Below, piece after piece: positions 1-7,837 of a stretch of DNA of 64,000 nt (its first letter is position 1; each line of letters opens with the position of its first letter). Source of the DNA: Gammaproteobacteria bacterium. Lineage in GTDB: Bacteria > Pseudomonadota > Gammaproteobacteria > Burkholderiales > Rhodocyclaceae. The stretch is taken from positions 1-64,000 of the forward strand of contig JARFTX010000014.1 of NCBI GenBank assembly GCA_029289265.1, in the 5' to 3' direction. The notes beneath the pieces were generated by a model. That model searched no databases and was not told the DNA's origin. It saw nothing but the letters and a program-made list of their open reading frames with translations. Made by a program: the position numbers and the translations under genes.

Positions 1-953
1 AAGTCGTCGTAGCGCAGCTTGATGCCGACGTTGCGCCCGGCATAGCCCTTGCGCCGCAAGTCCTCGGCAACGCGCTGGCACAACCCGGTGAAGATCGCCG
101 AGAGCGCCGCGCGGTCGTGGCGGACGTGCAGGTCGCGCTCGAAGGTGGTCTCGCGCGAGATCGACTTGGGCTCGGAGTGAGTGACGACCGGGCGCTCGTC
201 GCGGCCGTGCGCGGCCGCAACCAGCCAGGCCGCGTAGCTGCGGCCGAAGTGCGCCTGGAGCAGCCCCGCGTCGGCGACGGCGAGCTCGCCCACCGTCGCG
301 ATGCCGAGCGCGGCGAGCTTCTCGGCGGCCTTCGGGCCGATGCCGTTCACCTTGCGCACCGGCAGCGGCCAGATGCGCGCCTCGAGCTCGCCCGGCCCGA
401 GCACGGTGATCCCGTCGGGTTTGTCGAGCTCCGAGGCGAGCTTCGCCAGCAGCTTGTTGGGCGCCACGCCGATCGAGCAGGTCAGCCCCGTCGCCTCATG
501 CACCGCCGCCTTGAGCGCCGTTGCGAGCGCGCGCGTCTCGCCCGCGACCTCGGTGAGATCGATGTAGATCTCGTCGATGCCGCGATCCTCGATGCACGGC
601 GCGATCCGCGCCACCGCCGCCTTGAAGAGCCGCGAGTAGTGACGGTAGGCGTCGAAGTCGGCCGGCAGCAGCACCGCGTCGGGCGCGAGCTGGGCGGCCT
701 TCATCACCCCCATCGCCGAAAAGACGCCGAGCGCGCGCGCCTCGTAGGTCGAGGTCGTCACCACGCCGCGGCCGGCGTAGTCGCGCAGCCGAGCGAAGCG
801 GCGCACGCCGTCGCCACCGATGACCGGCTGGTCGGCCCGCCGCCCGCCGATCACCACCGCCCGGCCGCGCAGCTCCGGGTAGCGCAGGAGCTCGACGGAG
901 GCGTAGAAGGCGTCCATGTCGAGGTGGGCGATGCGGCGGGGCGGGCTGCTCAT
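1..953 (-). CDS. dinB: DNA polymerase IV (Y-family), N-terminal part; C-terminus beyond window
   Basis: Error-prone translesion DNA polymerase of the Y family, normally SOS-associated and used to bypass damaged template bases. Translating the minus strand from the ATG at 953 gives about 317 residues without a stop up to the window edge, so the C-terminal part is missing. The protein opens with the palm motif HLDMDAFYASVE (two metal-binding Asp), then has RGIDEIYIDLTE with the second acidic metal-binding pair. A helix-hairpin-helix segment (KVNGIGPKAAEKLAALGI) and the start of the little-finger domain follow. The closest upstream gene on the same strand is the 2-keto acid decarboxylase, separated by 152 bp that include a perfect hairpin, so dinB is probably transcribed on its own. 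No LexA box was recognised. Identification is firm; the exact start is likely because the motif lies right behind it. Confidence 0.95.
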   Translation of the reverse strand, partial: MSSPPRRIAHLDMDAFYASVELLRYPELRGRAVVIGGRRADQPVIGGDGVRRFARLRDYAGRGVVTTSTYEARALGVFSAMGVMKAAQLAPDAVLLPADFDAYRHYSRLFKAAVARIAPCIEDRGIDEIYIDLTEVAGETRALATALKAAVHEATGLTCSIGVAPNKLLAKLASELDKPDGITVLGPGELEARIWPLPVRKVNGIGPKAAEKLAALGIATVGELAVADAGLLQAHFGRSYAAWLVAAAHGRDERPVVTHSEPKSISRETTFERDLHVRHDRAALSAIFTGLCQRVAEDLRRKGYAGRNVGIKLRYDD

Positions 954-1056
954 GGCGGACGAGCATAGCCGATGGCACGAAACGCTGCGACGCGCGTCGC
1001 ACACCGGCGCGGATGCAGTGACGATGTGCCGGGACGTGCAGGCCGTATGACCGGAC

Positions 1057-1085
1057 GTAGGGGCGACCCGCCGGGTCGCCCCTAC
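1057..1085. repeat. Perfect 14-bp inverted repeat with 1-nt centre
   Basis: The arm GTAGGGGCGACCCG (1057-1070) is followed by a single C and then its exact complement (1072-1085). It sits directly after the stop of the decarboxylase gene and upstream of dinB, both on the minus strand. It could act as a transcription terminator or be a REP-like extragenic repeat. There is no T-run, so a Rho-independent terminator is not proven. Confidence 0.75.
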
Positions 1086-1105
1086 CGTCTCGCGACCGAC
1101 GCGCG

Positions 1106-2725
1106 TTACTTCTGCGACAGCCGCCGCACCCCGGCGACGAAGCGTGCCAGCGTGTCGGACAGCACGCCGCGCGGGATCATCGCCTCGATCAGCTGGAAGC
1201 GTCCGCGGGTGCGCACCGCGCGCTCGAGCGCGGCCTTGAGTTCGGCCCGCGTCGCCACGCGCACACCCTCGCCGCCGAGGCCCGCCGCCATCCCGGCGAA
1301 GCCCCAGTCATCGAGGTTGTTGAAGCCGGACTCGGGCTGGAAGGTGCGCAGCATCTCCCACGAGGCATTGTTCAACACGATCACGATCGGGTCCCAGCCG
1401 TAGCGCCGGCAATTGCCGAGCTCCCAGCCGGTCATCTGGAAGGCACCGTCGCCGACCAGGATCAGCGGACGCTCGCCCGAGGCAGCCTGCAGCCCGAGAC
1501 CGGCCGGCACGCCGAAGCCCATGGTCGCGTAGTAGCCGGGCGCGACCAGCGCGGTGTGCTCGATGTCCATCGCCGTGAACAGGCAATCGCCCATGTCGGC
1601 CGCGATCGGCATGCGGCCGTGAGCATCCATCAGGTCGTTCACCGCGAGTGCGATGTCGTTGGGCGTGATCGGCCCTGCGTCGGCCTGCAGCCCGCGCGGA
1701 TAGCGCGGCCGCGCGAACGGCACCGGCAGCGGTGCCGCGGTCAGGCGGGCGAGCAGTTCCTCGACCAGCGCTGCAAGCGGGATGTCCGGATAGGTGTGGT
1801 AGCCCAGCGTGACGCGGTGGTCGAGCGCCTGGATGGTCCGGCGCAGGTCGATCTGGCGCGAAGACACGCCGAAGTTGGTGTCAGAGATGATCACGCCCAG
1901 GAGCAGCAGCGCATCCGAGCGCTCGACCAGATCGGTGACCTCGGGGCGGCCGGCGACGCCCAGGTAGGTGCCCACCAGCGGCGCGTCGGTGTCAGCGAGC
2001 AAGCCGCGCCCCATCAGGCTTGTGACCACCGGCACGCCGAGGCGGCGGGCGAGTTCGGCGACCTTATCCTCGAGCCCGAAGCGACGCACCTCGACCCCGG
2101 CCATCAGCACCGGCGCGTCGGCGCCGCGCACGCGCGCGAGGATCTCGCCGACGCAGGCATCGAGCGCGTCGGCATCGACCGCCAGGGGCGGACTCGGCAC
2201 CACCGGCTCGCAGGCGACGCCCACCATATCTCGCGGCAGCTCGATATACACGGGGCGAGACTCGCGCAGGCAGCTCGCCAACACCCGCGCGATCTCGGCC
2301 GGGGCGCTGCGCGCGTCGGTGAGGCGCGCCTGGTCGCAAGTGATCTCGCGATAGACCGCGTATTGCGAGTCGAGCGTCTTTGCCTGGTGGTGCAGCAGCA
2401 GCCCCGAGCGTGACTCGCCAGCCCCGGGCGCACCCGAGATCACGACGACAGGGGACTTCTCGGCGTAGGCGCCGGCAATCGGATTCACCATGTTGAGCGC
2501 GCCCGCCCCGTAGGTCACGGCGGCCACCCCCAGCCCGCTATGGAAGCGCGCCGCTGCGTCGGCGGCGAAACCCACGCCGGGCTCGTGACTGAGGGTATGG
2601 AGCGGCAGGATGCCGGTCTCCTCGACGACCTTGAAGAAGGGCAGCGCGAAGTCGCCTGGGATGCCGAAGATCTCGTGTGCGCCGTGGTCGCGCAGCGCGT
2701 TGAGCAGGACCTGGGAGAGATTCAT
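1106..2725 (-). CDS. ipdC: Thiamine-diphosphate-dependent indolepyruvate/phenylpyruvate decarboxylase
   Basis: Predicted cytoplasmic non-oxidative 2-keto acid decarboxylase that turns phenylpyruvate and/or indolepyruvate into the aldehyde plus CO2, a step in the Ehrlich pathway and in indole-3-acetate formation. At 539 aa it has the usual family length. The ThDP-activating Glu is E48 in SHEPGVGFAADA. A His-His dyad typical of pyruvate-decarboxylase relatives lies at 112-113 (LLHHQAKTL). The diphosphate/Mg site runs from GDG (425-427) to NN (452-453). The overall pattern fits the Azospirillum-type phenylpyruvate/indolepyruvate decarboxylases rather than acetolactate synthases. No transaminase or aldehyde dehydrogenase gene adjoins it, so the pathway role is inferred from the family. 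Benzoylformate decarboxylase is a less likely alternative. Confidence 0.85.
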   Translation of the reverse strand: MNLSQVLLNALRDHGAHEIFGIPGDFALPFFKVVEETGILPLHTLSHEPGVGFAADAAARFHSGLGVAAVTYGAGALNMVNPIAGAYAEKSPVVVISGAPGAGESRSGLLLHHQAKTLDSQYAVYREITCDQARLTDARSAPAEIARVLASCLRESRPVYIELPRDMVGVACEPVVPSPPLAVDADALDACVGEILARVRGADAPVLMAGVEVRRFGLEDKVAELARRLGVPVVTSLMGRGLLADTDAPLVGTYLGVAGRPEVTDLVERSDALLLLGVIISDTNFGVSSRQIDLRRTIQALDHRVTLGYHTYPDIPLAALVEELLARLTAAPLPVPFARPRYPRGLQADAGPITPNDIALAVNDLMDAHGRMPIAADMGDCLFTAMDIEHTALVAPGYYATMGFGVPAGLGLQAASGERPLILVGDGAFQMTGWELGNCRRYGWDPIVIVLNNASWEMLRTFQPESGFNNLDDWGFAGMAAGLGGEGVRVATRAELKAALERAVRTRGRFQLIEAMIPRGVLSDTLARFVAGVRRLSQK

Positions 2726-3095
2726 GGCAAGTCATCCAAGAGTCGGGCGGGAACGCCAGCATATCGCCGGCTCGCCGGAATGTTCCTTCTGATTTGGTCC
2801 GATTTTTACGACTCGATGCCAAATTGCCCCTTTCGGGCGAAAAATTTTTGCAGATTGGCCTCCTGCCCTCGCGCGCCCGGATTGGTGCAACAAATTGCAT
2901 CGCACCACGGCGGGGCGCCTGCGCGGCGCCCACCGGTGCGCATTGAGGGCTTGTGCGTGGCGCCCCGCCTGCCGGCCGGCGCGCCTGTTTCATCGGCTTA
3001 CGATCGCTTGCATGGCCTTACCGGCGAATCGGGGCGCCCCACCTACGATGGCGCCGCATCCCCTAGATTTGCCCTCAACCCCGCAGGAGATTCCA
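2726..3095. other. Intergenic region, divergent promoter area
   Basis: It lies between the divergent decarboxylase and the small membrane protein gene. The part nearest the decarboxylase (about 2790-2860) is clearly A+T-richer than its surroundings and is the likely promoter area. The rest is GC-rich with no convincing ORF, RNA or repeat. An AGGAGA ribosome-binding site for the small gene lies at 3085-3090. Confidence 0.5.
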
Positions 3096-3320
3096 ATGAA
3101 AACAACAGAACCGGAGTTCTTCAAACAATACGTCACCGTGGTCCTCGGCACCCTGCTGTCGGTCATGACCTTCGCCTTCATCGCGATCCCATTGACCGTG
3201 GACGTGCACGCCACGCGCTACGGCCCCGCCGGCGCGACCGCAGCGGTCGCGCAGACGCAGACGCCACTGCCCCCCACCAGAACGGCCGGACGGGCCACGC
3301 CTAGAGGTCCGAGAACCTGA
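3096..3320 (+). CDS. Small single-pass membrane protein, unknown function
   Basis: A 74-aa protein starting MKTTEPEFFKQYVTVVLGTL with one hydrophobic segment at about residues 13-34 and a Pro/Thr/Arg-rich tail. The ATG at 3096 is chosen because AGGAGA sits 5-11 nt upstream; a longer in-frame reading from further upstream has no comparable site. No family is recognised. It stands alone between the decarboxylase gene and the DUF349 gene. It could be an inner-membrane anchor-type peptide, but nothing supports a specific role. Confidence 0.6.
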   Translation: MKTTEPEFFKQYVTVVLGTLLSVMTFAFIAIPLTVDVHATRYGPAGATAAVAQTQTPLPPTRTAGRATPRGPRT

Positions 3321-3523
3321 GTTCGTAGCCCGCACGCCTGGCCGCTCACCTCGGCATCGACCGCATTCGGCAAGGGCGCAACAGCAGTCCCATCGCCTCC
3401 TCGCTCACTTCCTCGCCTCTTCCCCACGTCTCTCCCGCGCACGCCGCACCGCATCGTCGCCGCATCCACCGATGCGTTCGCGTTAGCATTACGTTTCAGT
3501 CCACTGGAATCGCGAGAGACACG

Positions 3524-5575
3524 ATGAACTGGCTTGCCAAGCTCTTCGGCAGATCCGCCGATCGCAAGATCGCCGCCACACCGGCCCCGCCGTCGGCGCC
3601 CGCTTCGGCGCCGCGCGCCGCGGCCGACGTCGGCCGACTGCGCCGGACGCTCGCCGAGACCAGCGAGGCGCCCGTGCGCGAGCGCATCGAGCACGAGCTG
3701 GGCGCCGCACTGGCCGCGGCGGGCGTCGCGCCGCAGCCCGAGGATTCGCTGGCCGTCTGGCTCGAGGCGCTGTGCCAGGTCACTGACAAGCACCTCGCCG
3801 CCGACTGGGCACGCCGCATCGAGGCCGAGGCGACGCTTGCCGAGGTTGCCATGCGCAGCCGTTCGTCCGAAGTCCGGCTGATGGCCGCGCAACGCATCAC
3901 CGACGGCGAATTGCTGCAGAGGGTCGCCGATGCGCTGCGCGACCGCGACAAACGGGTGTTCCGCCACTGCAACGACTTGCTGCGCACCCGCCGCAACGCG
4001 GCCGAACGCGCCGCCCGCATCGGGAATCTCGCCGCCGCGCTGCGGGCGCTGCCCGCGGAGGGGCCGATCCCGACCTCGCAGCTCACGGACTTCGACCGCA
4101 GGCTCGCCGAACTCGGCGCCGATGCCCCCGACACCACTGAATGCGCCGAGCTGGTCGAGCGACTGCGCAGCCGGATCCGCGACGAGGCCGAGGTGCTGCG
4201 CGCGCACTTGGCCGAGTGCGCCCGCGCCGAGGCGCTGGCGGCCGAGATCCGCGCTGCCGAAGCCCCCTCGACCGCCGAGCTCTCGGCATGGCGCCACCGG
4301 CTCGCCGAACACGATCGCGCCCTCTCAGCCCTGCCGTCCTGGCTCGCCGCGCTGCCCTCGCCACGCGGGCTGGCACAAGGCCTGGCCGCGATCCGCACAG
4401 AGCTGACTGCGCTCGAAGCGGACCTGGAACGAACGGCCGCTTGCGAGAGCCTGCTCGCCGGCTTGACCGCCGGCACGACCGCCGACGAGGCCACGACCGC
4501 GGCGTGGTCGAGCCTCGCCAAACCACTCCGGGCGGGACTGCGCGAGGCGCTCGAACGGCGTTGGCTCGCCTTCGCGCATCGGCCTGTGCCGCCCGGAGCC
4601 CAAGCCGCCCCCGCGCAGGCGCGCGACCGGGCCAAGCCACCCGCCCCGCGCCTCGACGAGGGCGCGCTCGCCGCACTCGTCGACGAGTTGGAACGCGCGC
4701 TCGACGAGGGCCACCTCGCCGAAGCCACCTCGATCATGCACCGCATCGACGTGGCGGTCGGCTCGGGCCGGCTGCCGGGAGCGCTGCAGGGTCGAGTGAG
4801 CCGTGCCGGTGCCCAGCTCGCACGGCTGCGCGGCTGGGCGCGCTGGAGCGGCGAGCAGGCGCGCGAGCAGCTCATCGCCGCCGCCGAGGCCTTGCTGCAC
4901 GACGAGGTCGGGGTCGACGAGCGCGCACAGGCGGTGCCGCGCCTGGGCGCCGAGTGGAAACGGCTCGACGCCCACGGCCCCGCCTCCAAGAGTCAGTGGG
5001 AACGATTCCATGCGGCGCAGGACAAGGCCTGGGAGCCGGTGCTCGCACAACGCGCCGAGCGGGCCGCACACGAGGACGAGGCCCGCGCGGCCAAGGAGGC
5101 CTTGTGCGCCGAGTGGGAGGCGTGGTTCGCAGGAATCGCCTGGGAGCATGCCGACTTCAAGGTCGTCGAGGCGACCCGCCACGACTTCCTCGCGCGCTGG
5201 CGAACACTGGGCCACGCCGGCCATCGCGCCGAGCGGGCGCTGCGCAAGCGCCTCGATGCACTAGCGACGGCCGCGGCCGAACAAATCACTGCGGCGCGAG
5301 CGGCGGAGGTCGCGCGACGCGAAGCCCTGATCGCCGCGGCGCTCGAGGCGGCCGAGGACGCCGAGATCGGGCGTGCTGTCGCGCGGGCGAAAAAGCTGCA
5401 GCAGCGCTGGCGCGACGAGGCAGGCAGCGTGCGCCTGCCGCGCGCCGAGGAACAGGCGCTGTGGCAGCGCTTCCGCGCCGGCTGCGATGCGATCTTCGCG
5501 CGGCGCGAAGCGCAGCGTGCCGACACCCGGCACGCTGCGGCCGAGGCAGATCAGGCGCCGAGCGAGGCGGGCTAG
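3524..5575 (+). CDS. DUF349 domain-containing protein
   Basis: A 683-aa, strongly charged, almost entirely helical protein rich in Ala, Arg and Glu. DUF349 repeats are three-helix units. Here characteristic stretches such as LGAEWKRLDAHGPASKSQW and the repeated pattern 'RRAE..L..RF' in the C-terminal half (about 410-670) indicate two or more units. The N-terminal part (about 25-150) resembles a HEAT-like helical repeat with a phrase about neighbours being degraded (LMAAQRITDGELL). The biochemical role of the family is not settled. There is no signal peptide, so it is predicted cytoplasmic. Its stop overlaps the convergent SRAP gene by 4 bp. A ribosome-binding site (GAGAGA) precedes the ATG. 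Confidence 0.8.
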   Translation: MNWLAKLFGRSADRKIAATPAPPSAPASAPRAAADVGRLRRTLAETSEAPVRERIEHELGAALAAAGVAPQPEDSLAVWLEALCQVTDKHLAADWARRIEAEATLAEVAMRSRSSEVRLMAAQRITDGELLQRVADALRDRDKRVFRHCNDLLRTRRNAAERAARIGNLAAALRALPAEGPIPTSQLTDFDRRLAELGADAPDTTECAELVERLRSRIRDEAEVLRAHLAECARAEALAAEIRAAEAPSTAELSAWRHRLAEHDRALSALPSWLAALPSPRGLAQGLAAIRTELTALEADLERTAACESLLAGLTAGTTADEATTAAWSSLAKPLRAGLREALERRWLAFAHRPVPPGAQAAPAQARDRAKPPAPRLDEGALAALVDELERALDEGHLAEATSIMHRIDVAVGSGRLPGALQGRVSRAGAQLARLRGWARWSGEQAREQLIAAAEALLHDEVGVDERAQAVPRLGAEWKRLDAHGPASKSQWERFHAAQDKAWEPVLAQRAERAAHEDEARAAKEALCAEWEAWFAGIAWEHADFKVVEATRHDFLARWRTLGHAGHRAERALRKRLDALATAAAEQITAARAAEVARREALIAAALEAAEDAEIGRAVARAKKLQQRWRDEAGSVRLPRAEEQALWQRFRAGCDAIFARREAQRADTRHAAAEADQAPSEAG

Positions 5576-6240
5576 GTCGCCACCGGTTCGATCAGGCCCG
5601 GATCGTCGTTGCGCACATTGCCGACGCGTCGGGCGACCGGATGCATCGCCAAGGCGGGCGCCGGATAAGGCAGCGCGAGTGGCAGCACCTGCTGCGGCGT
5701 GCGCGCCGGATTGAGCCACAGCGCCCAGCTTTCGGGCGGCAGGATGACCGGCATGCGCTCGTGCAGCGGCGCGATCAACGCGTTCGCGTCGGTCGTGAGA
5801 ATCGTGTAGGTGTCGAGCACCTCGCCGTCGGGCCCGCGCCAGCGCTCCCACAGGCCGGCGAGCGCGAGCGGCTCGCCCGAGCGCAGCCGCACGAGATAGG
5901 GTTGCTTGCCCGCGGGCGTCTGCGCCCACTCGTAGAAGGCGTCGGCCGGCACCAGGCAGCGCCGCGCCTTGAAGGCGGAGCGGAACGCGGGCTTCTCCGC
6001 GGCGGTCTCGACGCGCGCCTGGATGAGCCGCGTCGCGATCGCCGGATCCTTCGCCCACGACGGCAGCAGCCCCCAGCGCAGCATCGCGACCTCGCGTGCG
6101 CCATCGCGCTCGCGGACGATCGGCGCAAACTGCTGCGGCGCGACGTTGTAGCGCGGCACGAAGCCGATCGCGTCGAAATCGACGTCGAAATGCCCGCGCA
6201 GCCGCGAGACCGGGCCATAGAGCGCATAGCGTCCGCACAT
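5572..6240 (-). CDS. yedK: SOS response-associated peptidase (SRAP, YedK/HMCES family)
   Basis: Cytoplasmic protein of the SRAP family, which crosslinks covalently to abasic sites in single-stranded DNA through its N-terminal cysteine and so shields them. All expected catalytic positions are present in the 222-aa product: Cys2 (MCGRYALYG), Asn32 in YNVAPQQ, Glu104 in AFYEWAQ and His160 in LHERMPVILP. Initiator Met removal would expose the reactive Cys2. The gene converges on the DUF349 gene with a 4-bp overlap. Its presence a few kb from dinB is consistent with DNA-damage tolerance, but no shared LexA site was seen. Confidence 0.93.
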   Translation of the reverse strand: MCGRYALYGPVSRLRGHFDVDFDAIGFVPRYNVAPQQFAPIVRERDGAREVAMLRWGLLPSWAKDPAIATRLIQARVETAAEKPAFRSAFKARRCLVPADAFYEWAQTPAGKQPYLVRLRSGEPLALAGLWERWRGPDGEVLDTYTILTTDANALIAPLHERMPVILPPESWALWLNPARTPQQVLPLALPYPAPALAMHPVARRVGNVRNDDPGLIEPVAT

Positions 6241-6372
6241 GGTCCAAGTGTAGCCCGGCCCGAGTCACGACGGCGGCAGATCCCGCGAAACCGATCGCAG
6301 CCAGGGCTTTACGTTCGGTCGCGCATGCGCTCGAATGCAATGATCGATTCCCGTCGAAAGAGGGTCCGCATC

Positions 6373-6591
6373 ATGACGATCGAACGCAAGCCGATACGCC
6401 GCGGCGGTATCCGCGCTGCGGGCTATGACCGTGCCAGCCGTATCCTCGAGATCGAGTTCGACAACGGTTCGGTAGTCCAGCACAGCGGCGTGGGCGAGGA
6501 GATTGCCCGCCGCTTCCTCGCCAGCGCCTCGCCGGCGAGCTATTACCGCGACAACATCGAGGAGGAGTTCGGGCGCCGGCGGGTCAGGTAG
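6373..6591 (+). CDS. KTSC domain-containing small protein
   Basis: A 72-aa protein matching the KTSC domain pattern: a short beta-rich module with ILEIEFDNGSVVQHSGV and a downstream FLASASPASYYRDNI block (the family is named after a Lys-Thr-Ser-Cys-like signature). The function of the family is unknown; members occur alone or fused to lysyl-tRNA synthetase-like proteins. The start at 6373 is chosen because AAAGAGGG lies 8-15 nt upstream; an ATG at 6340 is in frame but has no such site. Transcribed divergently from the SRAP gene. Confidence 0.75.
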   Translation: MTIERKPIRRGGIRAAGYDRASRILEIEFDNGSVVQHSGVGEEIARRFLASASPASYYRDNIEEEFGRRRVR

Positions 6592-6600
6592 GCGGCGGCG

Positions 6601-7452
6601 CTAGAAGGGGAAGCCGAGGAAGTGGTAGTCGCCGCCCAGCCGACGGTTGTCGATGCGCTGGGCGACCTCGGCCGGCAGGCTCTCGCTGTCCGGCCGCAGC
6701 AGCCCGCACAGGCGCAGCGCGCTGCGCACGTCGATCGCGTGGCCCAGCGACTCGAGCACCACCCGCGCGCAGGCCGGCTCGCGGCGGTCGGCGGCGGACA
6801 CCCCGATCTTGATCCCGGTGAGGTAGCTCACGCGACTCTTGTAGGTCGGAAAGAGGATCGTCTCGGTGAGCTCGTTGCCGGTGAGCGCCTCGTAGTCGAG
6901 CAGAAAGATGCGCTCGTTGAGGTGCAGGCCGATGCCCAGGTAGCGGCAGCGGTAGCCGCTCGCCCGGCGTCCCAGGAAGGTCAGCCGCTCGATGCGGCGG
7001 TAATAGACACCATCCTCGTACGGATAGAGATAGAAAAGGCTGCGGAGGACGTTTCCGGGGAAAGCCATCGAGTAGTAGTACTCGAAGTAGAAGCCCAGGT
7101 ACTTGTCCAGGGCGCCGCGTGACTGGCGCTGCAGTCGATCGAGGTGTGCAATGTACTCGCGCCCCGGCGGGGCTGCGGACGCGCGCACGGGGCGCACGCT
7201 CAGCAGCTGCGCGAAGCGCGCATGCGGCAGCACCATCTCGTGGGGTTCGACACCGAAGAAGTCGCAGATCCGCTGCAGCGTATGCGCCGAAGGATGGCTT
7301 GCGCCGCTCAGGTACTTGTTGAACTGTGGGCGATTTACGCCGAGCTTGCGGCAAACCAGCGCGATCGACGGAAAGTAGCTGCAGGCGTGGCGCAGATTGC
7401 GGGAGAAATCGTCGTCCTCGCCGGTGCCGCCCGATTTCGTTGCCATCCCCAT
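6601..7452 (-). CDS. HTH (Cro/C1-like) transcriptional regulator, unknown ligand
   Basis: A 283-aa protein with an N-terminal helix-turn-helix at about residues 25-75 (ALVCRKLGVNRPQFNKYLSG, then HTLQRICDFFGVEPHE). About 200 residues follow with no family I recognise; these include aromatic-rich FYFEYYYSMAF and YLYPYEDGVYYRR stretches that suggest a ligand-binding beta domain. The start at 7452 has GGAGAG 6-12 nt upstream; an alternative ATG is 6 nt further in. It is divergent from the AGCS symporter-racemase-asparaginase-aspartase series, so it is a good candidate for the local regulator. That is inference from position only. Confidence 0.65.
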   Translation of the reverse strand: MGMATKSGGTGEDDDFSRNLRHACSYFPSIALVCRKLGVNRPQFNKYLSGASHPSAHTLQRICDFFGVEPHEMVLPHARFAQLLSVRPVRASAAPPGREYIAHLDRLQRQSRGALDKYLGFYFEYYYSMAFPGNVLRSLFYLYPYEDGVYYRRIERLTFLGRRASGYRCRYLGIGLHLNERIFLLDYEALTGNELTETILFPTYKSRVSYLTGIKIGVSAADRREPACARVVLESLGHAIDVRSALRLCGLLRPDSESLPAEVAQRIDNRRLGGDYHFLGFPF

Positions 7453-7837
7453 CGCTCGCTCTCCAGTGCCGCGCCTGCAACCCCGCTCGAAGCGGGCCTG
7501 TGGCGGGGGGGGGGGGGGGGGGGGGGGGCCCCGCCCCCCCCGCCCCCCCCGCCACGAAACACCAGACAGAGAAATTGTCGCCGGGCCTGTCCCGGCCTTT
7601 AATGCAAACAAGCCCGCAGTGCCAGGCGGCGCCGACAAGCTGGCGGCCCGGCAGCGTCGCGCTTCGCGCGAATGCAATGCCCCCGCCGTCCCGGCGCCTC
7701 CCGGTACCGGCCCTGCGCCCGTCGCGCAGCGGCCGGAGACGGGCAGCGCGGGCTCGGGCTCAACGCCCGGACCCTCCGCGGATTCGCGCGCGAGGCCATG
7801 CCTGCGCCGGATACGACAACATATCTGAGGAGACGTC
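7453..7837. other. Divergent intergenic region with homopolymer G tract
   Basis: It separates the HTH regulator and the AGCS symporter and must hold both promoters. The notable element is a run of 24 G (7505-7528) followed by an almost pure C block with three interrupting G (7529-7553). No gene, riboswitch or clear promoter hexamers were recognised in the remainder. I looked for a glycine riboswitch in front of the symporter and found none. Confidence 0.6.
7505..7553. repeat. G24 homopolymer followed by C-rich block (self-complementary)
   Basis: 24 consecutive G (7505-7528), then C4-G-C8-G-C8-G-CC up to 7553. The two halves can pair into a long GC hairpin or form a G-quadruplex. The tract lies 54 bp upstream of the regulator start and about 285 bp upstream of the symporter. 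Homopolymers this long are rare in ordinary chromosomes. It may be a length-variable promoter tract or a sequencing/assembly artefact. Confidence 0.8.

Noticed and set aside
7560-7837. Possible glycine riboswitch upstream of the AGCS symporter
   Set aside because: No conserved riboswitch core or tandem aptamer pattern could be found.
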